Positions 42,071 through 52,958 of a stretch of 64,000 nucleotides of DNA are shown here, in pieces (position 1 is the stretch's first letter; the number at the start of each line of letters is the position of its first letter). Source of the stretch: Dactylis glomerata. Taxonomy: Eukaryota > Streptophyta > Magnoliopsida > Poales > Poaceae. The stretch spans positions 1,809,062 to 1,873,061 of the forward strand of contig QXEO01000170.1 in assembly GCA_007115705.1 (NCBI GenBank). The letters run 5' to 3'. A model generated the notes under the pieces. The model saw nothing but the letters and a program-made list of their open reading frames with translations. It made no database searches and was not told the DNA's origin. Made by a program: the position numbers and the translations under genes.

Positions 42071-45000
42071 GTATGGATCAACAAGAATGCCGGCGGAGGC
42101 GCCGGCCAGAAGAAGCAGTGGCCGAAGTATACAGTGGGTCTGGCCATGGACAAGCCTTGTGTGTTTCACACATTCCAGCCGGGTAAGCCGGCAAACCATT
42201 TGACAAGAAACTGTTCATGGCTGGACGACATATTAGCAGGTCGTGCAGGTCCCTGGGGACCGGCTAGACCATCTGTCCCGGCAGCTCCATCGCCGTTGAC
42301 AGGTGCAAATACAGTGTCAATCCCGCCCAGGCCGGTTAATCCCGGAAATAAGAGTAATGCCGGAAATGCCGGCGTAAATCAAGTAGACCAGAGCTATAAT
42401 CCGGAATATAATGCCGGAGGCCCAGGAGCTGGCCGGAACAAGTACAAGGAGCATGATCAGAGCTACATGGTCTTTGAGACCGAAAGAACAGACAAGCAGA
42501 GCTTATACCGGCGGAGTTTGGAGGTAAACGCCGTTATGTCGGCAGTTCCAAAGATGATGCATTGGTCTGACCAAGCCATTGGCTGGGACAGGGCAGATCA
42601 TCCCCGGATCATGCCAAACCCCGGCGGGTATGCGCTAGTAATGGATCCGACATTTGTCGGGCCGGCTAATAACGTGAGGTTCAGCAAGGTCCTCATTGAC
42701 AATGGAAGCAGCATCAATATCATGTACCGGGATACGATGTAGAAGCTGGGAATCAAGGAGAATATGCTGGAGCCAAGCAAGACCACGTTCCACGGTATTG
42801 TGCCGGGACTTTCGTGTGCGCCAATGGGCAAGATCCGGATGGATGTCATGTTTGGCAGCCGGGATAACTGCAGGGTGGAAAACCTCATGTTCGAGGTGGT
42901 TGACTTGGAAAGCCCCTACCATGCTTTGCTGGGGAGACCGGCATTGGCAAAGTTCATGGCCTCTACGCATGTTGCGTATCTGAAGATGAAGATGCCGGGG
43001 CCCGGAGGGGCGATTACCATCATAGGAGATTACAAGCGTTCGATGGCATGCGCAACCGCCGGGTCTAACCTGGCCGAGACTCTGATCATTGCAGAGGAAA
43101 GGAAGAGGCTCAAGCGAGCAGTGGAGATTGCTGAGACAGTCGTGGCCGGCAAATCTATGCCGGGCATGACGAATCCCGGCGGCAGTGCTTCTTTTCAAGT
43201 GGGCAAGGAGGTCAAAAAGGTGCCTCTGGATGAAGCTTTCCCGGAGCGCCATGCCCTCGTTGGGGCAAGTTTGGATCCCAAATAGGAAAGCGAGCTCATC
43301 AGCTTCCTCCGTGAGAATCGGGATATCTTTGCATGGTCTACTTCGGACTTGCAAGGTGTGCCGAGGGAGCTGGCTGAGCACGCATTGCATGTGAGACCGG
43401 ACGCTAAGCCGGTGAAGCAGCCGCTCCGGCGGAATGCAGGCGATAGAAGGAAAGCCATTTGGGACGAGGTGGCCAGGCTCCTGGCCTCTGGCTTTATCAA
43501 GGAAGTGCTTCATCCGGATTGGGTGTCTAATCCGGTTTTGGTGGAAAAGAAGAAGGATGAGCCCGCCATAGTGAAAGTATGGCGGATGTGTGTTGATTAC
43601 ACCAACTTGAACAAGGCATGCCCTAAAGATCCATTCCCGCTCCCTTGGATCGATCAAGTGATTGATTCCACAGCTGGATGTGAACTGTTATCATTTGTAG
43701 ATGCCTATTCTGGTTTCCACCAGATCCCTTTGTATGAGCCGGATCAAATAAAGACATCCTTTATTACCCCGTACGGGGCTTATTGCTATCTCACTATGCC
43801 GTTCGGTTTAAGAAATGTCGGCGCAACTTACCAAAGGTGTATGCAAAAATGTTTGCACGATCAGATAGATAAAAATGTGCAGGTATATGTCGACGATATC
43901 GTCATAAAAACCAAGGAGAGCAAGACTCTCATAGATGATCTCCGGGAAACCTTTGGGAACTTGAGGAGATTCCGGATGAAGTTGAATCCGGCTAAATGTA
44001 CCTTTGGTGTGCCGGCGGGCAAGTTGCTCGGCTTCCTTGTCTCCAGCCGGGGTATTGAGGTGAATCCCGGCAAGATTCGTGCCATAGAAAGGATGAAGCC
44101 GCCGACAGATTTGAGGGAAGTACAGAAGTTCACTGGGTGCCTTGCATCCCTGAGCCGTTTCATTAGCCGGCTTGGAGAGAAAGCTTTTCCATTATATTAG
44201 TTGATGAAGAAGTCCGACACATTTGTCTGGACGACGCAAGCAGATGCAGCTTTCAAGGAATTGAAGCAGATGTTGTCAACAGCGCCGGTACTAGCATCTC
44301 CAATGCCCCGTGAGCCAATGTTGCTCTATATAGCAGCAACCAACAGAGTCGTCAGTGCCGTGGTGGTAGTAGAGCGAGAGGAAGGAGGCAAAACTGTGCA
44401 GCGGCCGGTATATTATCTGAGTGAAGTCCTCTCCACCTCAAAGCAAAACTACCCCCACTATCAGAAGATGACTTATGGTGTATATATGGCGGCCAAGAAG
44501 CTCAAGCATTATTTCCAAGAGCATCCAATCCGGGTAGTGGCCGAGGCCCCTATCTCGGAAATCATAAGTAACAAAGATGCCAGCGGCCGGATATCAAAGT
44601 GGGCAATAGAGCTTTCGCCATATACACCTCAGTATGATAAGAGGGATACTATCAAGTCCCAGGTGTTGGCCGATTTCTTTATTGACTGGGCCGAGATACA
44701 ATACGAGCCGCCATTGCCAGATGCAAATTATTGGAGGATGCATTTCGATGGGTCCAAGACAATCCATGGCTTGGGTGCCGGCATAGTTCTTAGTTCGCCG
44801 AAAAATGACCAGTTGAGATATGTCCTGCAGATTCATTTCGCAGCGTCAAATAATGTGGCGGAGTATGAGGCACTGGTGCATGGCCTGAAGGTGTCTAAGG
44901 ACATAGGAATCCGCCGGATTATGTGTTTCGGTGATTCGGACTTGGTAATCCAGCAATGTTCCGGCATATGGGATGCTCATGATGCAAACATGGGATCCTA

Positions 45001-46792
45001 CCGTTTCCTGGTGCAGCAGTTGAGCGGTTATTTCGAAGGTTGTGAGTTCCGGCATGTTCTCCGGGCTCAGAACGATGCAACCGATGCATTGTCCAAGCTG
45101 GGATCTTCCAGAGACTCAATCCCGCCCGGCATTTCGCTGGAGCATCTGAGGAAGCCATCGATCAAACCCTCGCCGGAGTCATCTTCCATTTATGTCCCGC
45201 CAGGTCCGGAGGAAGCAGTTCCAATGGAGATAGATGCCGGAGCCAGGTCAGATAACCCGGGGACTGATTCCTCAGTCCCGGGGACTGATTCCTCAGTCCC
45301 GGGGACTGCGTCGGCATATGCTGTGAGTACAGTATTCCGGAGCAAAACTAAGGGCAAGGGTAAAATGTACCAAGAGGTTGTGCCGGTATACCCGGGGACT
45401 GCTCCGGCATACCCGGGGACTGATTCCTCAGTCCCGGGGACTTCGCAGCCCATGGAGATCGATTATGTGTCGGTCGAAATGATGGAGATAGATCAGGCAG
45501 TGTTCACTGTCAGGGAAGTGCCCTCATGGGCACGTCCTATCATGGATTTCTTGGTGGATGGCCAAGTGCCGGCGGATGAAACCGAGGCGCGCCGGATTGC
45601 AAGGAGATCCAAAGGATATACCATCATCAACAAGGAGATGTACAAGAGAAGTGTCACCGGAGTACTGCAGAGATGTGTCGAATCTGCGGAAGGTCTGGAG
45701 ATGCTCCGGGAAATTCATCAGGGGGAGTGTGGTCACCACGCTTCATCCAGAGCATTGGTGGCAAAGGTATTCCGGCATGGTTTCTATTGGCCGACGGCAC
45801 TGCAAGAAGCAGAAAACTTGGTCCGGAAATGCAATGGGTGTCAGAGATATGCCCACCAAATTCATCAGCCGGCGTCTGCCTTGAAGACAATCCCGATAAC
45901 CTGGCCTTTTGATGTTTGGGGCCTGGATATGGTTGGGGCTTTTAAGCCGGCCAGAGGAAAGATGACCCATATCCTGGTCATGGTGGACAAGTTCACCAAA
46001 TGGATTGAAGTAAAGCCCATAAGCAAGTGTGGTGGTCACACAGCAGTGAAATTCTTAAAAGATATAATCTTGAGGTATGGAGTTCCTCATGGCATCATCA
46101 CTGATAATGGGTCGAACTTTGCCCAAGGGCAATTTGCTAGATTTTGTGAAGAAGTGGGAATCCGGCTGGACATTGCGTCGGTCGCTCACCCTTGTGCCAA
46201 TGGCCAAGTAGAAAGGTCAAATGGGCTAGTGTTATCCGGCATAAAACCCCGGCTGATAGAGCCACTAGAGAAAACTCCGGGATGTTGGCTAGATGAATTG
46301 CCAGCAGTGCTTTGGAGTTTAAGGACAACTCCGAATAGGTCAACAGGATACACACCCTTTTTCCTGGTGTATGGAGCAGAAGCTGTGCTTCCGACAGATG
46401 TAATGCATGATGCACCAAGAGTAGTGCTATATACTGAGGAAGAGGCTAAAGAAGCCAGGGAAAATGATGTGGATCTGCTAGAGGAAGCAAGAGAAATAAC
46501 TCTGTCAAGAACAGCAGTATATCAGCAGAACCTCAGACGCTATCATGCGCAGAAGGTAAATCCAAGGAGATTCCAAGAGGGAGATCTAGTACTCCGGCTA
46601 AGGCAAGGAACAGAAGGCCGGCATAAGTTAACTCCTCCATGGGAGGGGCCATTCATTGTGAGCAGAGCTCTGCACAATGATGCCTATTATCTTATAGATG
46701 CGCAGGCCCCCAAGAAGGATAAGGCGGACAGGTCCGGAGAAGAAACCAAGAGACCATGGAACATAGCTCTACTGCGCCCCTTTTACTCCTGA
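42050..46792 (+). pseudogene. pol: Tat element pol: protease, RT, RNase H, second RNase H, integrase
   Basis: A single frame runs to 46792, interrupted only by TAG at 42740, 43283 and 44198. Domain order: knuckle-like 'CVFHTFQPGKPANHLTRNC' (42150), protease 'VLIDNGSSINIMY' (42690), RT with 'CVDYTNLNKACPKDPFPLP' and 'YVDDIVIK' (43885-43908), RNase H, then a second RNase H-like domain with 'MHFDGSKTIHG', 'NNVAEYEAL' and 'CFGDSDLVIQQ' (44730-45100). A repeat-bearing Pro/Thr/Ser linker follows. Integrase has the HHCC region ('CNGCQRYA') and catalytic 'WGLDMVGAF', 'ITDNGSNF' and 'NGQVERSNG' (45910-46220). No chromodomain. One frameshift to gag and three stops make it inactive. Confidence 0.93.
45255..45445 (+). 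repeat. 21-base in-frame tandem repeat in pol linker
   Basis: 'CCGGGGACTGATTCCTCAGT' units (21 bases, coding PGTDSSV) occur twice in tandem from about 45258, with a shorter tail, and again near 45410-45440 after 'YPGTAPAYPGTDSSVPGT'. The repeat keeps frame. It separates the second RNase H from integrase. The unit is partly self-complementary (CCCGGGGACT / AGTCCCGGGG). Confidence 0.85.
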
Positions 46793-47445
46793 GCAGCACA
46801 ATGTATGTATTTCCATATTTTGCTTTTGTGTGCCGGTGCTTTATGCCGGCACAAATCTTATGAATGAAAGGCCGGCATCCCGAAGAGAGCGGGCACGGCC
46901 TCCGAGATGTATTGTTGTTCATTTACTTTTTTTTTGTTATATGCCGGCTGGCTTGATTTGAATGCTTCCTATGTCGGCCTAGTAGTGTGTCGGCACCAAA
47001 GGCCGCTCTTCAACTCAGCTGCTGTCCGAGACCCGGCTTCATGGCTAGCAAGAGTAGATGCCGGAGATTGTCTACACATGAAAAACGGCTAAGGAAATGT
47101 ATAGCAAGCGAACCGACATTTTTGTTAAAGCTAAAGTTAAAATTTGAAGTGTCGGATGATTTGAAGTCTAAGTTTCAAAGTTCAAGTACTATATGTTCGA
47201 TGAAGCAACCTTGAGACTCATACGTCGAAAGCCAATTAAGGTAGACAAGTAGCCAAGGTTGTGAAGTTGAGGAAACAGGAAAACAAACTCGGTGACTTAG
47301 CCAAAAGATGATCCGGCATTAATAACAAGCAAACCAAGATAAAACTTGTTCAGGTAGCAAACCAAACGAAATTAAACGTTTATCTTACAACTGCACCCGG
47401 CATTCCGGGGATCTGATGAAACTTAAAGTTTGTGGTACTGCAAAG
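46793..47445. other. intergenic space between pol and the antisense gene
   Basis: About 650 bases between two convergent genes, with several 'GCCGGC' and 'TGTCGG' words. It should hold both 3' ends. No open frame with motifs. Confidence 0.6.
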
Positions 47446-50400
47446 TCAAGGAGCAGGACCGTCGGCTGGAGGAGCTGTAGCGGTGGAGATGTCGGCCTCA
47501 GGGGTGCCGGACCCAGCAGACGGAATGGAGCCATCACCTCCGCCCGGAACAGATCCCTGTTCCGGGGCAGCAGCGTCGGCTTCCTCAGCTTCATCTTCAT
47601 CTTGGCTGGAGTCGGAGCCCTCAGCATCGGCAGATGCCCTGGCGTCGTCCTTCTTCTCCGGCTCATGGATGTCCCGGACGAAGGCGTCGGTGTCGGCATA
47701 GTCCACATAGCTGTGGGCCAACTCCTGGCGCCGGCGGATATGTTCCGGATCCGTGGTCCAGATGGATCCTTCGCGTACAGTGCGCAAAGTCTCCAAGTCA
47801 GCCTTTTCATACCAGGACAAGAAGTAGCTGAGAGCTTCGTCAGCTCCAACCCTCGCGCCGGAATCCCGCCATTCCCGAAGGCGAACCTTGGCAAGCTGCA
47901 GATCGTTGCCGAGATCAACAGGATCAGTGGGCGTCCTTTGTCCCGGCCAGAGGGCAGAGAATGCCTCCTGGGCGCCATAAAAGAGTTCTTCGGTGTAGAG
48001 CATCATGGCATTCTTCTGGGATTGCAGAGCCAGTAGCTGCTCCGACATGTCCCAGTTGGCCGAGTCAACCGGAACACCCCGGTTCTCTCGATCCAACTGC
48101 AGAGCCCTCTCAACGTCTTCGACGGAAGCGGGGAACATGTCTGAGAAAAATAGATGATGTTAGCACAAGGAGAATATGTCGGCATAAAGGGTATGCCGGA
48201 AGAGAGTATGATATGTCGGGCAGGATAAGGAAAAGGGATTTGAAGCTTACTGGCAAGGTCAGCATTGAGCTGTGCGACTGTGACTTCCCATTTTGTCGCT
48301 TGCTCCTTTAAGCTAGCCAGTTCGGCATGGGCAGTGGAGGCATCAGTCTCGGAAGCAACGAGCAGGTCCTAGGTCTTCTTCAGTTGGCCCTCCCTCTGTT
48401 CCTTCTCGTCCAGAAGCTCGGTGATCCGGCCCTTCAGCTGCTCTATATCGGCCTTATGAGCGGCATCCCGATCGTCCAGTTGATTGGCCACATCCACTGA
48501 GGACACACAGTCCTGGTGGCGGGCTTCCAGTGCAGCCTTCTCGTCTGCAAAAATTTGAAGTTAAAAGGATTTGAAGATAGAAAACGGTGACAAAGATTAA
48601 AGGATTTGAAGTACAGAGTGATTAGTTGAAGATTAACAGGATCCGGCATACCTGTCAGCTCCTTGACCCTTTTGAGAAGCTCGGCGACTTGCTCTTCAGT
48701 GCCAGCTGAAGAATGTCGGCGCAAGGTTATGTGTCGGCAAGAATAGTACTACAAAGCAAAAAGAGGAAAGATATCCGGCATATAGCGGTATGTCGGCGAA
48801 GATTACCTTTCTTGGACAGCTCCAGCTGAAGCTTGCTATGCTTGTCGGATAATTTCTAGTGCTCGCACACCAAGTCGTGGAACATGTCGGCGTGCGTATT
48901 GTTCATGCGCTGCAAAAGTGTTAGGATTTGAAAGGCTATGAGAAAAGTCTAGCATACCGGTATATTTGAAGATCATATAAAGAACTCATGCTGTTGAAGA
49001 CCCGGCACAGGTGCTGCGCACCTATCCCGGCCCTCGGTGACTAGGATTTGAAGCTCGGGACGAGCTTGTATCTCGGTCAAGAGGATGTGAAAAATAATTA
49101 AGATATAAAAATGTTAGAGACCTGGCACAGGTGCTGCGCACCTATCCCGGCTCTCGGTGACTAGGATTTGAAGCTCAGGTCGAGCTCATGTGTCGGCAGA
49201 TAAATCAAGAGCAGCTAACTAAAAGACTATTGGAAAATCCCGGATGTCCGTATCCCAGACAGCCGACATTTTCGGGGACTGGGGATATGTGTATATGAAG
49301 AGAAGACTTACGTTGGTGGCATCGGCCAATCGGTGAAGTCTGTGCTGGAGGCTGAGGAGCTCGCAGGCGATTGGTAGGGGCTTCGCGGCCAGAATATCTG
49401 CTGGACTGCCAGTAGCCGCGGCTTCGGCCATCTTCTTGCTCCTGGAATCCGCTGTGTCCATGTCGCCAGCGTCGTTCCACCTGACATAGTGCTCCTTGAG
49501 AGACCCGAGGCTTTGGTCACTCTTCGTCTCCAGGGGGACGCGGCCCTCAAGTTCCGGTGTGTCGAAGAAGTTGCGCCGGTAGCCAGGCCGGGTCGCTGCC
49601 CTGCCAAGGTGCAGGGCCAGGGCAGAGCTGGTCCGGGACGCTGCTTTAGGAGGAGCAGTGGCGGCAGATGGTGTGCCGGACTTGGTCTTCTGGATCTTGA
49701 GAGTGCCGGACCAGACCGGGGCAGAGGTCTTGTCCGGGACCGAGGTCTTGGCCGGTGCAGGAGTCTTTTCAACAGAAGGAGTCTTGGGCGCGGGCTGTTC
49801 CGGCGCGGCCGGTGCAGCTTGGCCAGCAGGGGCAGGTTCCGGAATAGTCCGGACTTCCGGCCCAGCAGGGCCTTTTCCTTTGTCATCTATGCCGGCGCTC
49901 TTGTTGCTTGCGCCGACATCTTCGGTTGTGCCGGCGTCGCTGGTGGGCGCGCTGGAGTCTGGAGCATCTTGGTGGGCCCCTATGTCCATGTGGACATCAG
50001 AGGCCGAAGGTTCCTATTAAGCCCCCGAGTCCATGTGGACGTCGGGGGCAGAGATATCTTGTTCCGGCGGAGGATCGTCCTTCGCCGGGGAGGTGGTCTT
50101 GTCGGGCGCAGGTGAAGATGCCGGCGCCGGGGAAGTCGTATGACTGGCAGAGGGTATGTTGGAGGTAGCAGGGGCCGCTGGCTTGGTAACCTTCGGGCCG
50201 CCACTCGAGCCAGAAGCTTGTTCCGGCGCAAGAGGAGCCCTGAAAGCGAGAAAATGCCAAGTTGTTAACCCGAGCAAGAGATATGTCGGAGGAAATGCAA
50301 AGAAAAGGAACTTACCCCGAGGCAACAGGCCTCTGTTTCTTCTGGATAGGCACGCCAACCTTCTGCCTCTTCTGCTGCTGGGGTGTGTCGGGCTGGGGCT

Positions 50401-51878
50401 TCACCCCTCGCTTCCGGCCAGCACGTCCGCCGGTGGAAGGAGGTCCCTGATTTAGAGGGGCGGCGTCGACGACCATGTCGTCCGGGATAGCTGAGGACGG
50501 CATAGGATAAGCAAAAGGTACAGAGGGAAAGGCATATGCAAGTGGCATCGGGTCATAATATGTCAGGATCTCCTCGTCAGAATCATCGTCACTCCGGCCT
50601 TGAGTGAAATGTCGGGATGAAGAGGCCTTACCCGCGGCAGCGGCAGCACGGGTGTTCCGGGGCAGCTTGTCCCAATGGTCCGGATCTTCAACATCCGCAG
50701 CAGTGTGGTCTACCGCGATCTTGATCCGGGAGTTCTCCATACTCTGGAAGCTGAACTTCTGCATAAAGCAAAGTAAAGGGGTCAGAAGCAATAAATATGC
50801 CGGTGGAAGAGGAATGTCGGATCAAGCATGATATATGACGGTAAATGGATATGTGTCGGCTTAAGTATCTATATGCCGGGCAAAAGAGTGTGTTGGCCGA
50901 GGTGTTTACCGTTGGGGCGGGCCTATCCCAGCTATATGGTTCTAGCCCCCAGGCAAAGGTGGCCTGAGAGGACTTGCAGACGTCCTTGATCCGCCGCAGA
51001 ATGTCGGCCGGAGTCAGCTCATGTGTGGAATGCCGGGTGGGGTCCATGGGCCCGCTCATCTGGCAGATCTTGTGCGACCGGCGCTGCAGAGGGGAGACGC
51101 GCCGGCTGATGAAGCATGCCACGAGATCGTTAGGAGTAAGGCCGGCATCCCGGAGCTCGCCCTTAACCCGATGGAGCGCGTTCACCGGCAGCACCGAGTT
51201 CTTCGGGTTATAGGTCCAATTCTTCATAGCCAAGGGTGGCTCGTCCACAAATGGCGGCAGGTTGAGCAGATCCACATCGGTGGTGTTCTTGACATAGAAG
51301 AAGCTTTTCTGCCACTTCTTGCAAGATTCCAGGAGTTCCACCTTGGGGAAGTCTGAGCCCTTCCGGGACATGATGGTGGCCGCGCCACAAAGGGTCATGG
51401 GGCGGTCCTTCTTTTCCTGGGCCGTCTCCGGCGGGTCATCCTTGCTCCGGGGCGGCTCTTGGACGACTTGCTTCCGCAGTTGGAAGTACTTCGCCCAGCC
51501 TTGGGTAAGGGGCTCTATGCCGGCATAGCCTTCGCAAAAGGCAGCGAAGGCGGAGAGGATCATCACGGCATTGGCCGGGATATGATGAGGTTGTAGATCA
51601 TAGGTGTTGAGGAAGTCCCGGAAGAAGTCCGATGCCGGCAGACCGAAGCCCCGCTCGAAGTGGGCGATGAAGACGACGCGTTCGCCGGGTTCGGGTGCCG
51701 GCGCAGTCTCTCCCGCCGGTAGCCGGCATGCCACACCCTCCGGCACTCTCCTGGTGGAGGTGACCCAGGATATGTCGGCCGGGGTAACCTCTGACCCCTC
51801 CCAGCCGGAGCGTCCTTGGACCCGGGCCGAGGTATCTTCCTCTGAGGCCGAGGTACCTGTCATGCTCGATGAAGCCAT
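47446..51878 (-). pseudogene. spliced antisense gene of the Tat element (Transposase_28-like)
   Basis: Seven coding exons, all with GT/AG borders: 51878-50910, 50758-50316, 50239-49312, 48909-48807, 48705-48652, 48544-48251, 48140-47446. Their phases agree throughout and give 1162 codons. Exon 1 holds 'HFERGFGLPASDFFRDFLN' and 'GYAGIEPLTQGWAKYFQLR', the type of domain called 'putative gypsy type transposon' (Transposase_28). Exons 2-3 are disordered and Pro/Ala-rich. Exons 4-6 are coiled-coil-like, and exon 7 ends in an acidic tail. Stops occur at 50017-50019 and 50014-50016 (adjacent TAA TAG), 48856-48858 and 48369-48371 (TAG), so this copy is dead or needs readthrough. Its role is unknown. 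Such extra ORFs are known in Tat-lineage elements. Confidence 0.85.
49006..49190. repeat. 70-base direct repeat within intron 3 of the antisense gene
   Basis: 'GGCACAGGTGCTGCGCACCT' followed by 'ATCCCGG.CTCTCGGTGACTA' and 'GGATTTGAAGCTC' occurs near 49004-49060 and again near 49124-49180 with few differences. 'AGGTGCTGCGCACCT' inside each copy is itself an inverted repeat. Confidence 0.8.
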
Positions 51879-51899
51879 CGGGATGGCCGGTACAAGGCG

Positions 51900-52487
51900 T
51901 GATAGTCGGAGTCCCGTGATGTTATTCCTATCAAGGCCGGAGAAAAGAGGGAGGTTAGTCTCTCCGGCATACCGCTCTCACCAATGTTAGCAGAAATAGA
52001 AGATCTACCGAGGCAGTTAAAACAAGAAATAAACGTGGATATAATTCCCACGGAAGAACAGCTGTGAACTATCAAAGAGATATCACTGGCAATGCTAATC
52101 GAGTCATGGAGACATCTACCGGAGAAACTACCACAGATTCAAGATGGCAAGGCTATCGTGATATAGTTACAAAGAAGCAGGAGGGATGAAGAACGAGAAC
52201 GGAGAAAGAGGAACTTACCGAAGCTTGGCCGGTGGCGATGGAGCGGCGGCGAGCGTGCAGAGGAAGATCCGATCCTGTAGCAGTGTCGCAGAGAGGAGCG
52301 GCGGTGTCGTCGACGATGGTGCCGAACGTCGGCAAGCGGAGGCGCCGGCGTGCTGGTGGGCGACGGAGGCGGCTTTCCTTCTCTGCTTCTTGGTCCGGCG
52401 GCGAAGCGCAAGGGGCAGAGGATCTGAGGAAGACAAAGACTGTGTGGGGGTAAAAAGAGCTAGTTTACCCCCACCCCTGTATTTATA
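51900..52487 (-). promoter_or_regulatory. promoter, untranslated first exon and 5' intron of the antisense gene
   Basis: Minus-strand TATAAATA at 52480-52487 is followed by a leader that ends at a strong donor (CG|GTAAGT, exon end 52219). An acceptor candidate 'TTGATAG|G' lies near 51935, upstream of the ATG at 51878. The antisense gene therefore seems to have a private promoter about 470 bases inside the 3' LTR, independent of either LTR. Confidence 0.6.
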
Positions 52488-52946
52488 TCGCGGGGCCAGG
52501 GTCGTGGGGGTCGTGGGGAGTGTTCCACTACCACGACCGTTTCTGCGGTGAGTCGCCACGTGGCGGCACGGAGTGGGGCGGCGGTTCCTGTAACCGTGCC
52601 ACTAGGCAGTGATGGCAGGGAGTAAATGCACTGTGAACCGTCACATCGTGTGTGACCATTCGAGATGACAGGACGGTTCCAAGTTTTGATGCAAACTGTC
52701 AGGCGTGGCTTCTCGAGGAAGTCTCATCTATATGCCGGCTTGGCTGCCCCGGAGAATAAGTTCCGTCTGGAATACCTCGGGACCGGCCGGAATAACTTTT
52801 GAAGAAGGAACAGAGGTCGGGATATGCGTGGCTGTCCCGGCATATCATCTGATCGTCGGGATATAACGGAGAACCGGGGTATAATGAAGAGAGGATATGT
52901 TGAACCTGTCAAGGCTCCACAGTTATTACTGGGGAACCTCGGCAGC

Positions 52947-52958
52947 TTCGGGGACTAG
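52947..52958 (+). other. polypurine-tract region of the Tat element
   Basis: 'TTCGGGGACTAG' immediately precedes the 3' LTR. It is an imperfect purine run that would prime plus-strand synthesis. The 450 bases to its left (52490-52946) contain no gene. Confidence 0.5.

Noticed and set aside
42635..43657. 340-codon minus-strand frame
   Set aside because: It is antisense to the protease-RT part of pol, which has clear motifs on plus. It shows no motif of its own.
45255..45445. CRISPR-like direct repeats
   Set aside because: The repeats are contiguous, in frame and coding. There are no spacers, and the genome is a plant's.
47416..50455. Long plus-strand frames (206, 208, 120 codons)
   Set aside because: They are antisense to exons of the minus-strand spliced gene, whose exon phases agree across seven exons.
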